Shown piece after piece: positions 1 through 8,639 of a stretch of 64,000 nt of DNA. Within the stretch, counting starts at the first letter, position 1; the number at the start of each line of letters is the position of its first letter. The position numbers and the translations under genes are program-made. The notes beneath the pieces are model-generated. The model worked only from the letters and a program-made list of their open reading frames with translations. It was not told the DNA's origin and did no database searches. Source of the DNA: Celerinatantimonas sp046054165 (GTDB lineage Bacteria > Pseudomonadota > Gammaproteobacteria > Enterobacterales > Celerinatantimonadaceae); contig NZ_JBFNXK010000003.1 of the NCBI RefSeq assembly GCF_046054165.1, forward strand, positions 186,001 to 250,000. The letters run 5' to 3'.

Positions 1-1
1 C

Positions 2-1015
2 GGATTCGCCAGTGCTGGTGCAGGCTTTACCGCCAATCTAATTATTGCTGGCACCGATGCACTGCTCTCCGGGATCTCAACCGAAGCGGCCAAGGCCGTC
101 GATCCAAATGCTTTAGTCACACCCGTTGATAACTGGTATTTCAATATTGCCTCCGTGATCATGCTGACCCTACTCAGTGTCTGGATCACCGTCAAAGTAA
201 TTGAACCACGTCTGGGTGAATATCATGGGGAACGACAAAGTAATCACGCTCCATTAACAGCCTTGCAAAAACGTGGACTACGCAATGCTGGGATAACGGC
301 TTTTATTTATATTGCGGCATTGATTATCTGGCTGATGTGGCCCAATTCCCCGCTAACCAACGCTCAGGGCGGACTAATCCCCTCTCCCTTTTTGAAAGGA
401 ATTGTCCCGATTATCCTGTTCTTCTTTCTGGCCATTGGGATCAGCTACGGCAAAACTATCGGGATCATTCACAATGCCAAAGATGTAGCTCAGCAGATGT
501 CTACCGCCATTCAAGGGATGTCTAACTATGTGGTACTGATTTTCTTTGCTTCGCAGTTTATCGCTTATTTTAACTGGAGCCATTTAGGCACCTGGGTCGC
601 GGTGCACGGCGCGGATTATCTCAAATCCGTCCATATGACGGGGATTGGCATTTTGATTGCTTATTCCATTCTAACGGCACTGCTAAATTTCTTAATCATG
701 AGTGGTTCAGCCAAATGGGCTCTGGAAGCACCCGTATTTATTCCCATGTTTATGCAACTGGGCTATAGTCCTGCATTTATCCAGATCGCTTATCGAGTCG
801 CTGATTCATCAACCAACATCATCACCCCGCTCAATCCCTATTTTGTAGTGATTTTAGCCTTTATGCGTCGCTATGATAGCAAAGCTGGTTTTGGCACTTT
901 AGTTTCCCTGTTGGTCCCCTACAGTATTTGCTTTTTACTGGCATGGATCGGACTTTATTGCGTATTTTATGTGACCGGTTTCCCCATTGGACCGGGTGTG
1001 AGTGTTCATCTGTAA
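2..1015 (+). CDS. abgT: AbgT-family transporter (p-aminobenzoyl-glutamate), 5' truncated by window edge
   Basis: The reading frame is open from base 2, upstream of the first in-frame ATG at 155, so the window cuts the gene and only about the last 337 residues are present. The first visible residues (GFASAGAGFTANLIIAGTDA) are typical of the AbgT/YdaH family, inner-membrane carriers for p-aminobenzoyl-glutamate and, in some members, sulfonamide efflux. Several hydrophobic segments follow, with the family-typical stretch PLNPYFVVILAFMRRYD near the end. The next gene is an AbgA homologue 16 bases downstream, which supports uptake and hydrolysis of a folate breakdown product. In E. coli the order is abgA-abgB-abgT; here the transporter comes first. 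Confidence 0.9.
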   Translation, partial: GFASAGAGFTANLIIAGTDALLSGISTEAAKAVDPNALVTPVDNWYFNIASVIMLTLLSVWITVKVIEPRLGEYHGERQSNHAPLTALQKRGLRNAGITAFIYIAALIIWLMWPNSPLTNAQGGLIPSPFLKGIVPIILFFFLAIGISYGKTIGIIHNAKDVAQQMSTAIQGMSNYVVLIFFASQFIAYFNWSHLGTWVAVHGADYLKSVHMTGIGILIAYSILTALLNFLIMSGSAKWALEAPVFIPMFMQLGYSPAFIQIAYRVADSSTNIITPLNPYFVVILAFMRRYDSKAGFGTLVSLLVPYSICFLLAWIGLYCVFYVTGFPIGPGVSVHL

Positions 1016-1031
1016 TTATTGAGGAATCATT

Positions 1032-2351
1032 ATGTCTGCTGTTGTCATTGAACCCCTGATCCAAACCTTATTACCACAGATGATCACCTGGCGACGCGAC
1101 TTTCACCAACATGCCGAATCCGGTTGGTTGGAATTACGCACCGCCTCACGAGTTGCCCAAGAACTGGAGCAACTCGGCTATCAATTGGCCATTGGTAAGC
1201 AAGTGATTAAAGCCGAGGCTCGCATGGGACTCCCAACTCAAATCCAATTCGACGCAGCCCTCGCTCGCGCCAAAACCCAGGGGGCCTGTGAGCGCTTTTT
1301 ACCACAATTAGCTAATGGCTTTACCGGCATTGTGGCAACACTGGATAGCGGCCGTACAGGCCCGACCATCGGCTATCGCTTTGACATGGATGCGCTTGAT
1401 CTGAGTGAAGATCAGCATGACGACCATCGACCGACCCAACTGGGGTTTAACTCTGTAAACGATGGCTCCATGCATGCCTGTGGTCACGATGGCCATACAG
1501 CAATTGGTCTGGCACTCGCCCATTTGCTCGCCCAAACTCGCACTCACTGGTCCGGACGCGTCAAACTCATCTTTCAGCCCGCTGAAGAAGGCACCCGGGG
1601 TGCTCGCTCTATGACCGAAGCGGGCGTGGCAGATGATATCGATTATTTTACGGCGATCCATCTTGGAATGGGGATCCCCAGTAAGGCAATGATCTGCGCC
1701 GAAGACAGCTTTTTAGCCACCAGCAAATTGGATGTCACCTTCACCGGGATTGCCGCTCATGCCGGAGCTAATCCCGAAAACGGCCACAATGCACTACTTG
1801 CTGCCGCTCAGGCAACGCTGGCGCTGCACGGGATTAGTCGTCATAGTGATGGCTCTTCGCGAATCAATGTCGGGGTATTACAAGCCGGAACCGGCCGCAA
1901 TGTCATTGCACCCAATGCCTTGCTGAAATTAGAAACTCGTGGGCAAAATAATGCCATCAACGATTATCTTAAGCAGCAAGCCGAGCAGATCATCGCCGGT
2001 GTGGCGCAGATGTATGCCGTGGATTATCACATCGAGCAAGTAGGTGCAGCCCAAAGTGCTCAATCAAGTCCACAATGGGTTGCCTTTATTCATCAACAAG
2101 CCGCCCAAAGCGGGCGCTTTGAAGCGATTTATGATCATAGTGATAAAGCGGCTGGCTCCGAGGATGCCACTTATTTTATCGAACGCGTTCAGGCCCACGG
2201 AGGACAAGCCGCGTACTGCGTATTTGGCAGTCATTTAAGTGCCGGTCACCATCATCCCCATTTTGATTTTGATGAGCAAACACTGGCGGACACGCTACAT
2301 ACCCTAGCGAATTTAACACTGCATTTGGATCAGTTTCCAACTCACGTCTAA
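1032..2351 (+). CDS. abgA: p-aminobenzoyl-glutamate hydrolase subunit A-like M20 amidohydrolase
   Basis: This is a 439-residue M20/M20D metallo-amidohydrolase that aligns along its length with E. coli AbgA (about 436 aa), including the N-terminal WRRDFHQHAESGW. Metal-site motifs are visible: MHACGHDGH at residues 147-155 and PAEEGTRGARSM from 183, with a C-terminal AGHHHPHFDFDE. AbgA with AbgB splits p-aminobenzoyl-glutamate into p-aminobenzoate and glutamate in the cytoplasm. The ATG at 1032 has a GAGGAAT ribosome site. The gene probably shares a transcript with the upstream abgT. No abgB lies downstream; it may be upstream of the window or absent. Confidence 0.9.
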   Translation: MSAVVIEPLIQTLLPQMITWRRDFHQHAESGWLELRTASRVAQELEQLGYQLAIGKQVIKAEARMGLPTQIQFDAALARAKTQGACERFLPQLANGFTGIVATLDSGRTGPTIGYRFDMDALDLSEDQHDDHRPTQLGFNSVNDGSMHACGHDGHTAIGLALAHLLAQTRTHWSGRVKLIFQPAEEGTRGARSMTEAGVADDIDYFTAIHLGMGIPSKAMICAEDSFLATSKLDVTFTGIAAHAGANPENGHNALLAAAQATLALHGISRHSDGSSRINVGVLQAGTGRNVIAPNALLKLETRGQNNAINDYLKQQAEQIIAGVAQMYAVDYHIEQVGAAQSAQSSPQWVAFIHQQAAQSGRFEAIYDHSDKAAGSEDATYFIERVQAHGGQAAYCVFGSHLSAGHHHPHFDFDEQTLADTLHTLANLTLHLDQFPTHV

Positions 2352-2639
2352 ATAGCTGTTCATTATTATGTTTCCCCCAAAAAGTAGAGGCCATGTCGAT
2401 AAATCGCCCCATCGCGTCGGGGATGATGCGGTGGAGCCCCATGGAGGGAGTTGATACGGGTCGACGTTGGCAATGGTCGCTGTAACCTCGGATTAGAAAC
2501 ACTGGTATTTAGAAATAACTAGACAAATCGTTGAAGTCATCGAGCCGAAGACGGGGATCCAGCCTTTGCTTTAAGTGTCTCCTAATTGATACACATCAGC
2601 ATATATTCGTCATCACTCCATATACTCATTTTTGAGAGA
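2352..2639. other. intergenic spacer before the riboswitch, nothing recognised
   Basis: No coding region here has a convincing start or family signature. The 108-codon minus-strand frame running from 2502 into abgA is mostly antisense to abgA. The promoter for the riboswitch transcript must lie here or inside abgA; I could not pick a clear -35/-10 pair. Confidence 0.5.
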
Positions 2640-2799
2640 CTCTCTCACACGGGATTAGGCCATAGGAAAACTGTATTCCTCAATGATGAGGTCAAGCAGT
2701 TACTGCCCCCGCAACGGTAGACGCATAAGGATAATCGATAACAGACCACTGGGAACACCGGGAAGGTCTGTTTGTAGCGTTAAGTCCGGAGACTAACCT
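2640..2799 (+). promoter_or_regulatory. cobalamin (B12) riboswitch
   Basis: The conserved cobalamin-aptamer core is present in order: a B12-box-like ACTGCCCCCGCAACGGTA around 2702-2720, CCACTGG with CCGGGAAGG around 2746-2766, and the closing AAGTCCGGAGAC around 2782-2793. It sits 50-60 bases upstream of the CbiM-like gene at 2852. The family normally shuts off downstream expression when adenosylcobalamin is bound. The 5' limit is approximate. Confidence 0.9.
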
Positions 2800-2817
2800 A
2801 ACCCTTCTTTTTACGCT

Positions 2818-2837
2818 GTTCTACGGGGATGTAGAAC
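2818..2837 (+). promoter_or_regulatory. hairpin just upstream of the ribosome site, possible expression platform
   Basis: GTTCTAC (2818-2824) pairs perfectly with GTAGAAC (2831-2837) around GGGGAT. The hairpin ends four bases before the AGGAG ribosome site (2841-2845) of the CbiM-like gene. Its place between aptamer and start codon suits translational control, but which alternative pairing sequesters the ribosome site was not worked out. Confidence 0.45.
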
Positions 2838-2851
2838 CCTAGGAGACCACC

Positions 2852-3529
2852 ATGCATATCGAACCCGGGCTGGTCAGCCCTGAAAAAATTATCCTCAGTT
2901 ACGCCACGGCTACAGCGGCCATCGGCTATTTAACGCGGCTTTGGTATCAAGAAGCCAGACAACGCGGCTTATTATCACTGAGTGTTCGCTCGCTCATCTG
3001 TAGTGCTTTAGTGTTTTGTTTTTTTGAAGTTCTTCCCCATCACCCCATCGGGGTTTCGGAAGTGCACTTGATTTTAGGGTCAACGCTATTTTTAATCTTT
3101 GGGCCGGCAGCTGCAGGAGTTGGATTAGCGCTCGGTTTGTTAGTTCAAGGGCTATTTTTGGCGCCCTTTGACCTGCCCCAATATGGGATGAACGTGACTA
3201 CACTACTCGTCCCTCTGTATGCCATGTATGCACTGGCCCAGCAGGTTATCGATAAAAATACCGCCTATGTAGATTTGAAATACCATCAGGCGTTACGCTT
3301 ATCTGTCGCTTATCAAGGAGGCATTGTAATTTGGGTGGGATTTTGGGCGCTCTATGGCCAAGGATTCGGCGCTCAGAATATTCACCAGATCCTCACTTTT
3401 GGTATCGCTTATATGAGTGTAATCATCGTCGAACCGCTGATTGATATCGCCATTCTAGCCTTGGCCAAAACGGCCTACTTGCTTAAAAATACCTTATTTG
3501 TCAGCGGGCGGTTGTATCACGCGGCTTAA
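2852..3529 (+). CDS. CbiM-like energy-coupling-factor S component (cobalt or corrinoid related)
   Basis: This 225-residue protein has about six hydrophobic segments. It begins MHIEPGLV, like the CbiM family, where the mobile N-terminus and His2 bind metal. The central PHHPIGVSEVHLILGSTLFL and following FGPAAAGVGLALGLLVQG resemble the CbiM core. CbiM proteins form cobalt channels that normally work with CbiN/CbiQ/CbiO. None of those partners is nearby, so this looks like a solitary S-component-type permease. The B12 riboswitch directly upstream supports a role in cobalt or corrinoid supply. The start is fixed by AGGAG at 2841-2845. An intrinsic terminator follows at once. Specific substrate is inferred. 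Confidence 0.8.
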   Translation: MHIEPGLVSPEKIILSYATATAAIGYLTRLWYQEARQRGLLSLSVRSLICSALVFCFFEVLPHHPIGVSEVHLILGSTLFLIFGPAAAGVGLALGLLVQGLFLAPFDLPQYGMNVTTLLVPLYAMYALAQQVIDKNTAYVDLKYHQALRLSVAYQGGIVIWVGFWALYGQGFGAQNIHQILTFGIAYMSVIIVEPLIDIAILALAKTAYLLKNTLFVSGRLYHAA

Positions 3530-3536
3530 AATAACG

Positions 3537-3560
3537 AAGCACCGCTTGGCGGTGCTTTTC
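3537..3560 (+). terminator. Rho-independent terminator of the CbiM-like gene
   Basis: AGCACCGC (3538-3545) pairs with GCGGTGCT (3549-3556) in a perfect stem followed by TTTT. It lies eight bases past the stop codon of the riboswitch-controlled gene. Confidence 0.85.
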
Positions 3561-3610
3561 TATCAATATAAAGCATACACATTTTTAACCGCGAACAGGT
3601 GCGGCACTGA

Positions 3611-4489
3611 TCAGATTTTCTTCAATAATTTTTCTCTTACCGCTTCAAAATACCCGGGATTTTGCACTAAAAATGTACATGCGATAATGAAAAACATGCC
3701 CCCTAACATGGTCATCGTTAATGCAGAACCTAACACGATATAGGCCATGACCGCAGTAAAAACAGGAACACAAGAGAAGTAAATAGATACATGAGTCACC
3801 GCACCCAGCCGTAGTGCTCTAATCAGTAAAACCGAGGATACAAACGATATTAATACACCCTGCCATAATACGGATATTATCGAGGCCGCATTAACCTCAA
3901 ATGAAAAGGGACCCAATATAGATACGGATGGAATTAATAGAAAAAGTGCCGCGAAACATTGAATCGACATATTTTCTATAATATTGATATGGGAACAATA
4001 TTTTTTTTGCATAATCGATCCCAATGTGATCGCCAGTAATGAGATCACGGCATATCCTATATTTTCTATATTTGACGTCCCGAGCGAAAAGTCTTCTATA
4101 GAAAAGAGTATGGTTCCTAATAAACACCCCACAATTCCCACGATTTGAATCTTATATGAGATATCTCTTGAGATAAATAAGGTTATAACCGGTTGCAACC
4201 CTAAAATGATCGTCAGCATCGCCGGAGAGATGTTTAAGGCTAACGAATAAGCAAACGTAACTGGATATATAAACTGTATAAATGCACCGACGATAACACA
4301 CGCTATAATATCGCGTTTACTTAATGTGAACCGGCCTTTATTTTTAATGAAGTGGGTTAGATAAAATAATAGAAAGGCAATCACAATTCTGATGGTGATA
4401 AATGTCAATGGGTTGGTGTACTGCAATCCAATAGCGGACGCAATATAACCAGAGGCCCAAAAGAAGACAAAAATCCATCCAATATACAT
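3611..4489 (-). CDS. EamA/DMT-family transporter
   Basis: This roughly 292-residue polytopic protein has the ten-helix, two-EamA-repeat pattern of drug/metabolite transporters (opening GWIFVFFWASGYIASAIGL). I start it at the ATG at 4489, because AGGAG (4495-4499) overlaps the alternative GTG at 4495 and is correctly spaced only for the ATG. The gene is clearly richer in A/T and in ATA codons than its neighbours, which suggests recent acquisition. It is an isolated single-gene unit convergent with the CbiM-like gene. The substrate cannot be read from sequence; exporters of amino acids or small metabolites are typical for the family. Confidence 0.85.
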   Translation of the reverse strand: MYIGWIFVFFWASGYIASAIGLQYTNPLTFITIRIVIAFLLFYLTHFIKNKGRFTLSKRDIIACVIVGAFIQFIYPVTFAYSLALNISPAMLTIILGLQPVITLFISRDISYKIQIVGIVGCLLGTILFSIEDFSLGTSNIENIGYAVISLLAITLGSIMQKKYCSHINIIENMSIQCFAALFLLIPSVSILGPFSFEVNAASIISVLWQGVLISFVSSVLLIRALRLGAVTHVSIYFSCVPVFTAVMAYIVLGSALTMTMLGGMFFIIACTFLVQNPGYFEAVREKLLKKI

Positions 4490-5169
4490 ATACACTCCTA
4501 TATTGCCCCTTCACCATGATCTGAAATTGATTTCATCAATTAATTCAATCATGGCGGAGCAACAGCCTCCGGCCATATTATAAAATAGCTAACATCAAAT
4601 AAGTTCTTTTCATCTTATTACATATAGATACGATAAATTATACTTTTATGTGAAATAAAATTTTATGCTTTTATATGATATGCTTTAGATATTATTAACT
4701 ATCACTGCCAATATATTCTTTCGTTTATCATTATTTGGCTCATTACATTATTTCCAAAAGTAACCTTTAATTCTTCGATGCATAAATAATCGCCCAATCT
4801 ATAAAAAGAGGGTGCACGGCAAAGCCTGATCCAAGTACAAAAATCAACCGATATTTTTATATCGTCCGCAGATGCGCGAATCCATAGGCTTAACGCTCTC
4901 ACAGCCTCAGATATGACAGGATCCAGTCCAATCACTATTCATCACCCGGTCGTAAATCGCTAAGACAAGCGACCTTGCGCTTCGAGGCACCGCACCATAG
5001 CCGTTGCCACACCACTTTATTGATTGCCATATCGAGATACGGAGAAGGGCATTGCTCGCATCCAATTAAAAATGCAAGCTAAAAATATTGGAATCCTCTG
5101 ATCTGAGACACCCATCATAAAAAAAGAAGTTGTATAATGCATTTGTGTTTTATCAATAGGAGAACAGAA
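4490..5169. other. long AT-rich intergenic stretch
   Basis: About 680 bases hold no gene I can support. A hairpin at 4551-4576 (ATGGC-GGAG with CTCC-GGCCAT) lies in the leader side of the DMT gene. A TATAAT at 5133-5138 is a good -10 candidate for the small gene at 5170, though no matching -35 is evident. The 77-codon minus-strand frame at 4702-4935 lacks a ribosome site and family features. Confidence 0.5.
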
Positions 5170-5367
5170 ATGACCCAAGTTTATGATCGTAATCATAATA
5201 TCCTGACCGTTGGTCAACGGGTACTGATCAGTGAAAATGGTGAAACCACTCAAGTCTCTAAAATCAATGCAGAACACTTGAGCGCATTCGATGCACAACA
5301 TAATGCATGCATCCAGCTAAGTAACGGCAATAGCATCGCACCAATTGATTTGGCGCGTCTCGGCTAA
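5170..5367 (+). CDS. small hypothetical protein, 65 aa
   Basis: I choose the ATG at 5170 because AGGAGAA lies seven to eight bases upstream. An upstream in-frame ATG at 5137 has no ribosome site and overlaps the putative promoter. The protein begins MTQVYDRNHNILTVGQRVLI and looks like a compact all-beta domain, vaguely KOW/SH3-like in its GQRVLISENGE turn. There is no signal peptide or membrane segment. I do not recognise a family. It stands alone upstream of recG with its own -10 candidate at 5133-5138. Confidence 0.6.
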   Translation: MTQVYDRNHNILTVGQRVLISENGETTQVSKINAEHLSAFDAQHNACIQLSNGNSIAPIDLARLG

Positions 5368-5375
5368 CCACCGTT

Positions 5376-5422
5376 TTGGGGGCACTATGGTCTTCTCTCA
5401 CTACGCTCTCTTGTGTCCCCAA
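5376..5422 (+). terminator. long-loop hairpin after the 65-aa gene
   Basis: TTGGGGGCAC (5376-5385) can pair with GTGTCCCCAA (5413-5422) with one G-U pair around a 27-base loop. No U-tract follows, so this is at best a weak terminator or a processing hairpin. Confidence 0.3.
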
Positions 5423-5558
5423 TCGAATTTAATCTATCTTTTTTAGCGCTCTATTGACTTCCTCATAATCTTCAAACCCACTAAATCCGCGTAAGAGCTG
5501 ATCTTTTAACAAACTTTCCTTATACTGAACTCATGATCATATTTACAGTGGTTAGAGA

Positions 5559-7634
5559 ATGAAATTAGAGCAAACACCGGTGACAGTGCTCAAAGGTGTC
5601 GGTAGTCGGCTCATGGAGAAACTGCAGCGACTGGATATCGTCAGTCTGCAGGATTTGCTATTTCATCTGCCTCTACGCTATGAAGATCGAACCCATATCT
5701 GGCCGATGAGTGATCTGCTACCCGGTGTGCATGCGAGTGTCAGCGGGATCATCCAAAAAGTAGATACTGTGTATGGTCGCCGCAAAATTCTCAGTTGTCG
5801 GATAAGTGACGGGAATGGCAGTGTGACGCTGGTATTTTTCAACTTTAATCAGGGTCAGAAAAACGCCATGCAGGTCGGGGATCAAATACGCGCTTTCGGT
5901 GAAATCCGCCGTGGCAAACACAGCTGGGAGATCGTTCACCCAGACTATCAAATTGGTCCCGCTCATGAGCCGTGGCAGGTTGAAGCCGAATTAACACCCA
6001 TTTATCCCACAACCGAAGGGCTCCGACAGCTCACGCTACGCCAGCTCACCACGCAAGCACTGGAAATGCTCGAGGCCTATCCTCCGGAGGCCTTATTAAC
6101 TGAGCAAAGCAACCTGCTCAGTGGACTCCCCACCCTGCCGGAGGCCCTACAGTTACTACATCGCCCCCCACCAGATGTTGCACTGGAACAACTCGAATCA
6201 GGGGAACACCCTGCGATCAAACGGCTGGCTTTAGAGGAACTCTGCGCCCATCAGCTGAGTTTGCGCACCTTTCGTCAGGCGTCATTACAAGACAGCGCCC
6301 CAGCCCTAGCCAAAGTTCCCAACCAACAACAACAGTTTTTAGCTCAGCTGGGATTTACGCCCACCACCGCACAGCAACGGGTTGCTCAGGAAATTGCCAA
6401 TGATATGGGGCATGATTATCCAATGATGCGGTTAGTTCAGGGGGATGTGGGCAGTGGTAAAACTCTGGTAGCCGCGATGGCAGCACTACAGGCATTGGCC
6501 GCTGGTTACCAAGTTGCACTGATGGCCCCGACCGAAATACTGGCCGAACAGCATTTAAATCAATTCAGCGACTGGTTTACACCACTGGGATATCAAATTG
6601 ACTGGTTAGCTGGAAAACAAACCGCCAAGGCACGCCGAGAAACCCTTGAACGCATCGTCAGTGGCTCCTCGAACCTCATCGTCGGCACCCATGCGATTTT
6701 TCAAGAACAGGTGCAATTTGCTAATTTGGCACTGGTGATTATCGACGAACAGCATCGCTTTGGTGTTCATCAACGACTGGCGCTTCGGGAAAAAGGAACT
6801 CAGGGGTGGGTACCCCATCAGTTAGTGATGACGGCAACTCCAATCCCACGGACCTTGGCGATGACGGCCTATGCCGATCTGGCACTATCGGTCATCGATG
6901 AGCTTCCCCCGGGGCGCACACCGATCACCACCGTCGTGGTTCCGGATACCCGCCGTGATGAAGTGATCGAACGCGTTCGACAAGCCTGCCAGAAAGAACA
7001 GCGTCAGGCCTACTGGGTCTGCACGCTGATTGAAGAGTCAGAAGTCTTGCAATGTCAGGCGGCTGAAGATACCGCCAACCAGTTACAACAAGGGCTACCG
7101 GAACTGCGAATTGGGCTGGTACATGGCCGGATGAAAGCACAAGAAAAACAGTGGGTGATGGCAGAGTTTAAACAGCATCGGTTGGATCTGCTGGTGGCGA
7201 CCACTGTGATCGAAGTCGGCGTGGATGTTCCAAATGCCAGCCTGATGATTATCGAGAACCCGGAACGGCTGGGGCTGGCACAATTACATCAGTTACGTGG
7301 ACGCGTTGGTCGCGGGTCCATCGCCAGTCATTGTGTACTGCTCTACCATAGCCCTCTGTCTAAAACCGCAACAGCCCGCCTTGGCGTGCTGCGCGATAGT
7401 AACGATGGTTTTATTATTGCTGAAAAAGATCTGGAAATCCGTGGTCCCGGGGAACTGCTGGGTACCCGCCAAACCGGTCTGGTCAGTTTTAAAATTGCCG
7501 ATCTGATGCGTGATCAGGGACTGCTGGAACCGGCTCGGCAGCTTGCCGATCAACTGCTCCAGCAACACCCCGTTAAAGTCGAAGCGCTGATTAAACGCTG
7601 GATGGGCAATAAACAACGCTATATTCAGGCCTGA
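5559..7634 (+). CDS. recG: ATP-dependent DNA helicase RecG
   Basis: This is a 691-residue monomeric superfamily-2 helicase that drives branch migration and regression of stalled forks. The N-terminal wedge/OB region covers roughly residues 1-200 (HLPLRYEDRT near the start). Walker A GDVGSGKT is at 295-302, and the DEQH box IDEQHRFG starts at 395. The MTATPIPRTLAMT motif and the C-terminal QLRGRVGRG motif are also present. Length matches E. coli RecG (693). In many relatives recG follows spoT/trmH, but here it is a single-gene unit between the small ORF and a LysR gene. The ribosome site before ATG is weak (GAGA). Confidence 0.98.
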   Translation: MKLEQTPVTVLKGVGSRLMEKLQRLDIVSLQDLLFHLPLRYEDRTHIWPMSDLLPGVHASVSGIIQKVDTVYGRRKILSCRISDGNGSVTLVFFNFNQGQKNAMQVGDQIRAFGEIRRGKHSWEIVHPDYQIGPAHEPWQVEAELTPIYPTTEGLRQLTLRQLTTQALEMLEAYPPEALLTEQSNLLSGLPTLPEALQLLHRPPPDVALEQLESGEHPAIKRLALEELCAHQLSLRTFRQASLQDSAPALAKVPNQQQQFLAQLGFTPTTAQQRVAQEIANDMGHDYPMMRLVQGDVGSGKTLVAAMAALQALAAGYQVALMAPTEILAEQHLNQFSDWFTPLGYQIDWLAGKQTAKARRETLERIVSGSSNLIVGTHAIFQEQVQFANLALVIIDEQHRFGVHQRLALREKGTQGWVPHQLVMTATPIPRTLAMTAYADLALSVIDELPPGRTPITTVVVPDTRRDEVIERVRQACQKEQRQAYWVCTLIEESEVLQCQAAEDTANQLQQGLPELRIGLVHGRMKAQEKQWVMAEFKQHRLDLLVATTVIEVGVDVPNASLMIIENPERLGLAQLHQLRGRVGRGSIASHCVLLYHSPLSKTATARLGVLRDSNDGFIIAEKDLEIRGPGELLGTRQTGLVSFKIADLMRDQGLLEPARQLADQLLQQHPVKVEALIKRWMGNKQRYIQA

Positions 7635-7662
7635 CCCATACAAAACCACTAATAAGCATCAT

Positions 7663-8535
7663 CTAATGAGGCAGTTTTTCAGCTAAAAAATCAATAAGCC
7701 GCCGGACATTGACCGATAACTGATGCTGTTGAGGGTAGACAGCCCAAATTCCTTCATCATCACATTGATATTCGCTCAAAAGCTCTACTAATTCTCCATG
7801 ACGGAGATCATCAGCCACGTAATAATCGGGCAACTGCACAATGCCCAAACCTTTCAAAGCCGCATCACGCAAAGCGATGCCACTGCTACAACGCAGTGAA
7901 CCTGAGACCTTAAGTGAAATGGCTTTGCCTCGACTGACAAAGCGCCAGAATCCCAAGGTTCCCAACAAGCAATTATGCTGTGCTAATGCCGTGAGGGTCT
8001 GCGGTTCTCCTGAGCGAGTCAGATATCCAGGACTGGCGCACACTTTAAGCTTACGAGTCGCCAGTCGGCGGGTAAATAAACTGGAATGGGATTCCAGAGG
8101 CCCTAATCGAATCGCCAAATCGACACCTTCAGCGATCAAATCCAACTGCTGATTAGTAAACAAATATTCAACCGACAGTTTGGGATAGCACAACAAAAAA
8201 TCATTCACCAACGGTGCCAATCGCTGTTCACCGTAATAACTGGGAGCCGTAATCCGCATCAGCCCCTGCGGTTGCTGATTGAGCGCCGTAACCGCTTGCT
8301 CCGCCTGAGATAATCCCTCCAGTAAATTTTTACAATGGCGGTAATACAACTCTCCCGGTTGAGTCAAACTGACCCGTCGCGTCGTCCGATACAACAAAGC
8401 GACTTTGAGTCGCTGCTCCAATTTCTGCACCTGCCGACTCACCTGCGCCGTTGAAAGATGCAGCCGCTGAGCAGCCGAGGTAAAACCTCCGGACTCCACA
8501 ACCGCTACAAATTCATCGATTCCCTGCCAGTGCAT
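7663..8535 (-). CDS. LysR-family transcriptional regulator next to adhC'/fghA
   Basis: This 290-residue protein has an N-terminal winged HTH (residues about 4-62, AAQRLHLSTAQVSRQVQKLEQRL) and a periplasmic-binding-protein-like effector domain. It is of the short CrgA/DhcR-like type common in gammaproteobacteria. It is divergently transcribed from the adhC remnant and fghA. In Vibrio-like genomes a LysR gene commonly sits in this position beside the glutathione-dependent formaldehyde pathway, so I infer it controls those genes. Two inverted repeats in the shared 104-base promoter region are candidate operators. Confidence 0.93.
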   Translation of the reverse strand: MHWQGIDEFVAVVESGGFTSAAQRLHLSTAQVSRQVQKLEQRLKVALLYRTTRRVSLTQPGELYYRHCKNLLEGLSQAEQAVTALNQQPQGLMRITAPSYYGEQRLAPLVNDFLLCYPKLSVEYLFTNQQLDLIAEGVDLAIRLGPLESHSSLFTRRLATRKLKVCASPGYLTRSGEPQTLTALAQHNCLLGTLGFWRFVSRGKAISLKVSGSLRCSSGIALRDAALKGLGIVQLPDYYVADDLRHGELVELLSEYQCDDEGIWAVYPQQHQLSVNVRRLIDFLAEKLPH

Positions 8536-8546
8536 TATTACCTCTG

Positions 8547-8564
8547 AGTAAAAGTGTTTTTACT
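8547..8564. promoter_or_regulatory. inverted repeat upstream of lysR, candidate operator
   Basis: AGTAAAA-GTGT-TTTTACT is a perfect 7-bp inverted repeat starting 12 bases before the LysR start codon. Its position suits autoregulation. The function is inferred from location only. Confidence 0.4.
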
Positions 8565-8600
8565 TTATGGCTAATTATCTCTTCTGCATTAATAATTACA

Positions 8601-8612
8601 ATAATCGATTAT
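8601..8612. promoter_or_regulatory. 12-bp palindrome upstream of adhC', candidate LysR site
   Basis: ATAATCGATTAT is a perfect 12-bp palindrome lying 28 bases upstream of the adhC remnant and inside the divergent promoter region. LysR proteins often bind such short AT-rich dyads. No binding data can be inferred from sequence alone. Confidence 0.35.
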
Positions 8613-8639
8613 CTCTTTTATTTTCTGAGGCGTTTTCTC

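Noticed and set aside
2176..2502. 108-codon minus-strand ORF over the abgA end and spacer
   Set aside because: More than half is antisense to abgA and the remainder has no recognisable features.
4702..4935. 77-codon minus-strand ORF in the gap before the 65-aa gene
   Set aside because: No ribosome site, no family features and unusual composition. Likely chance.
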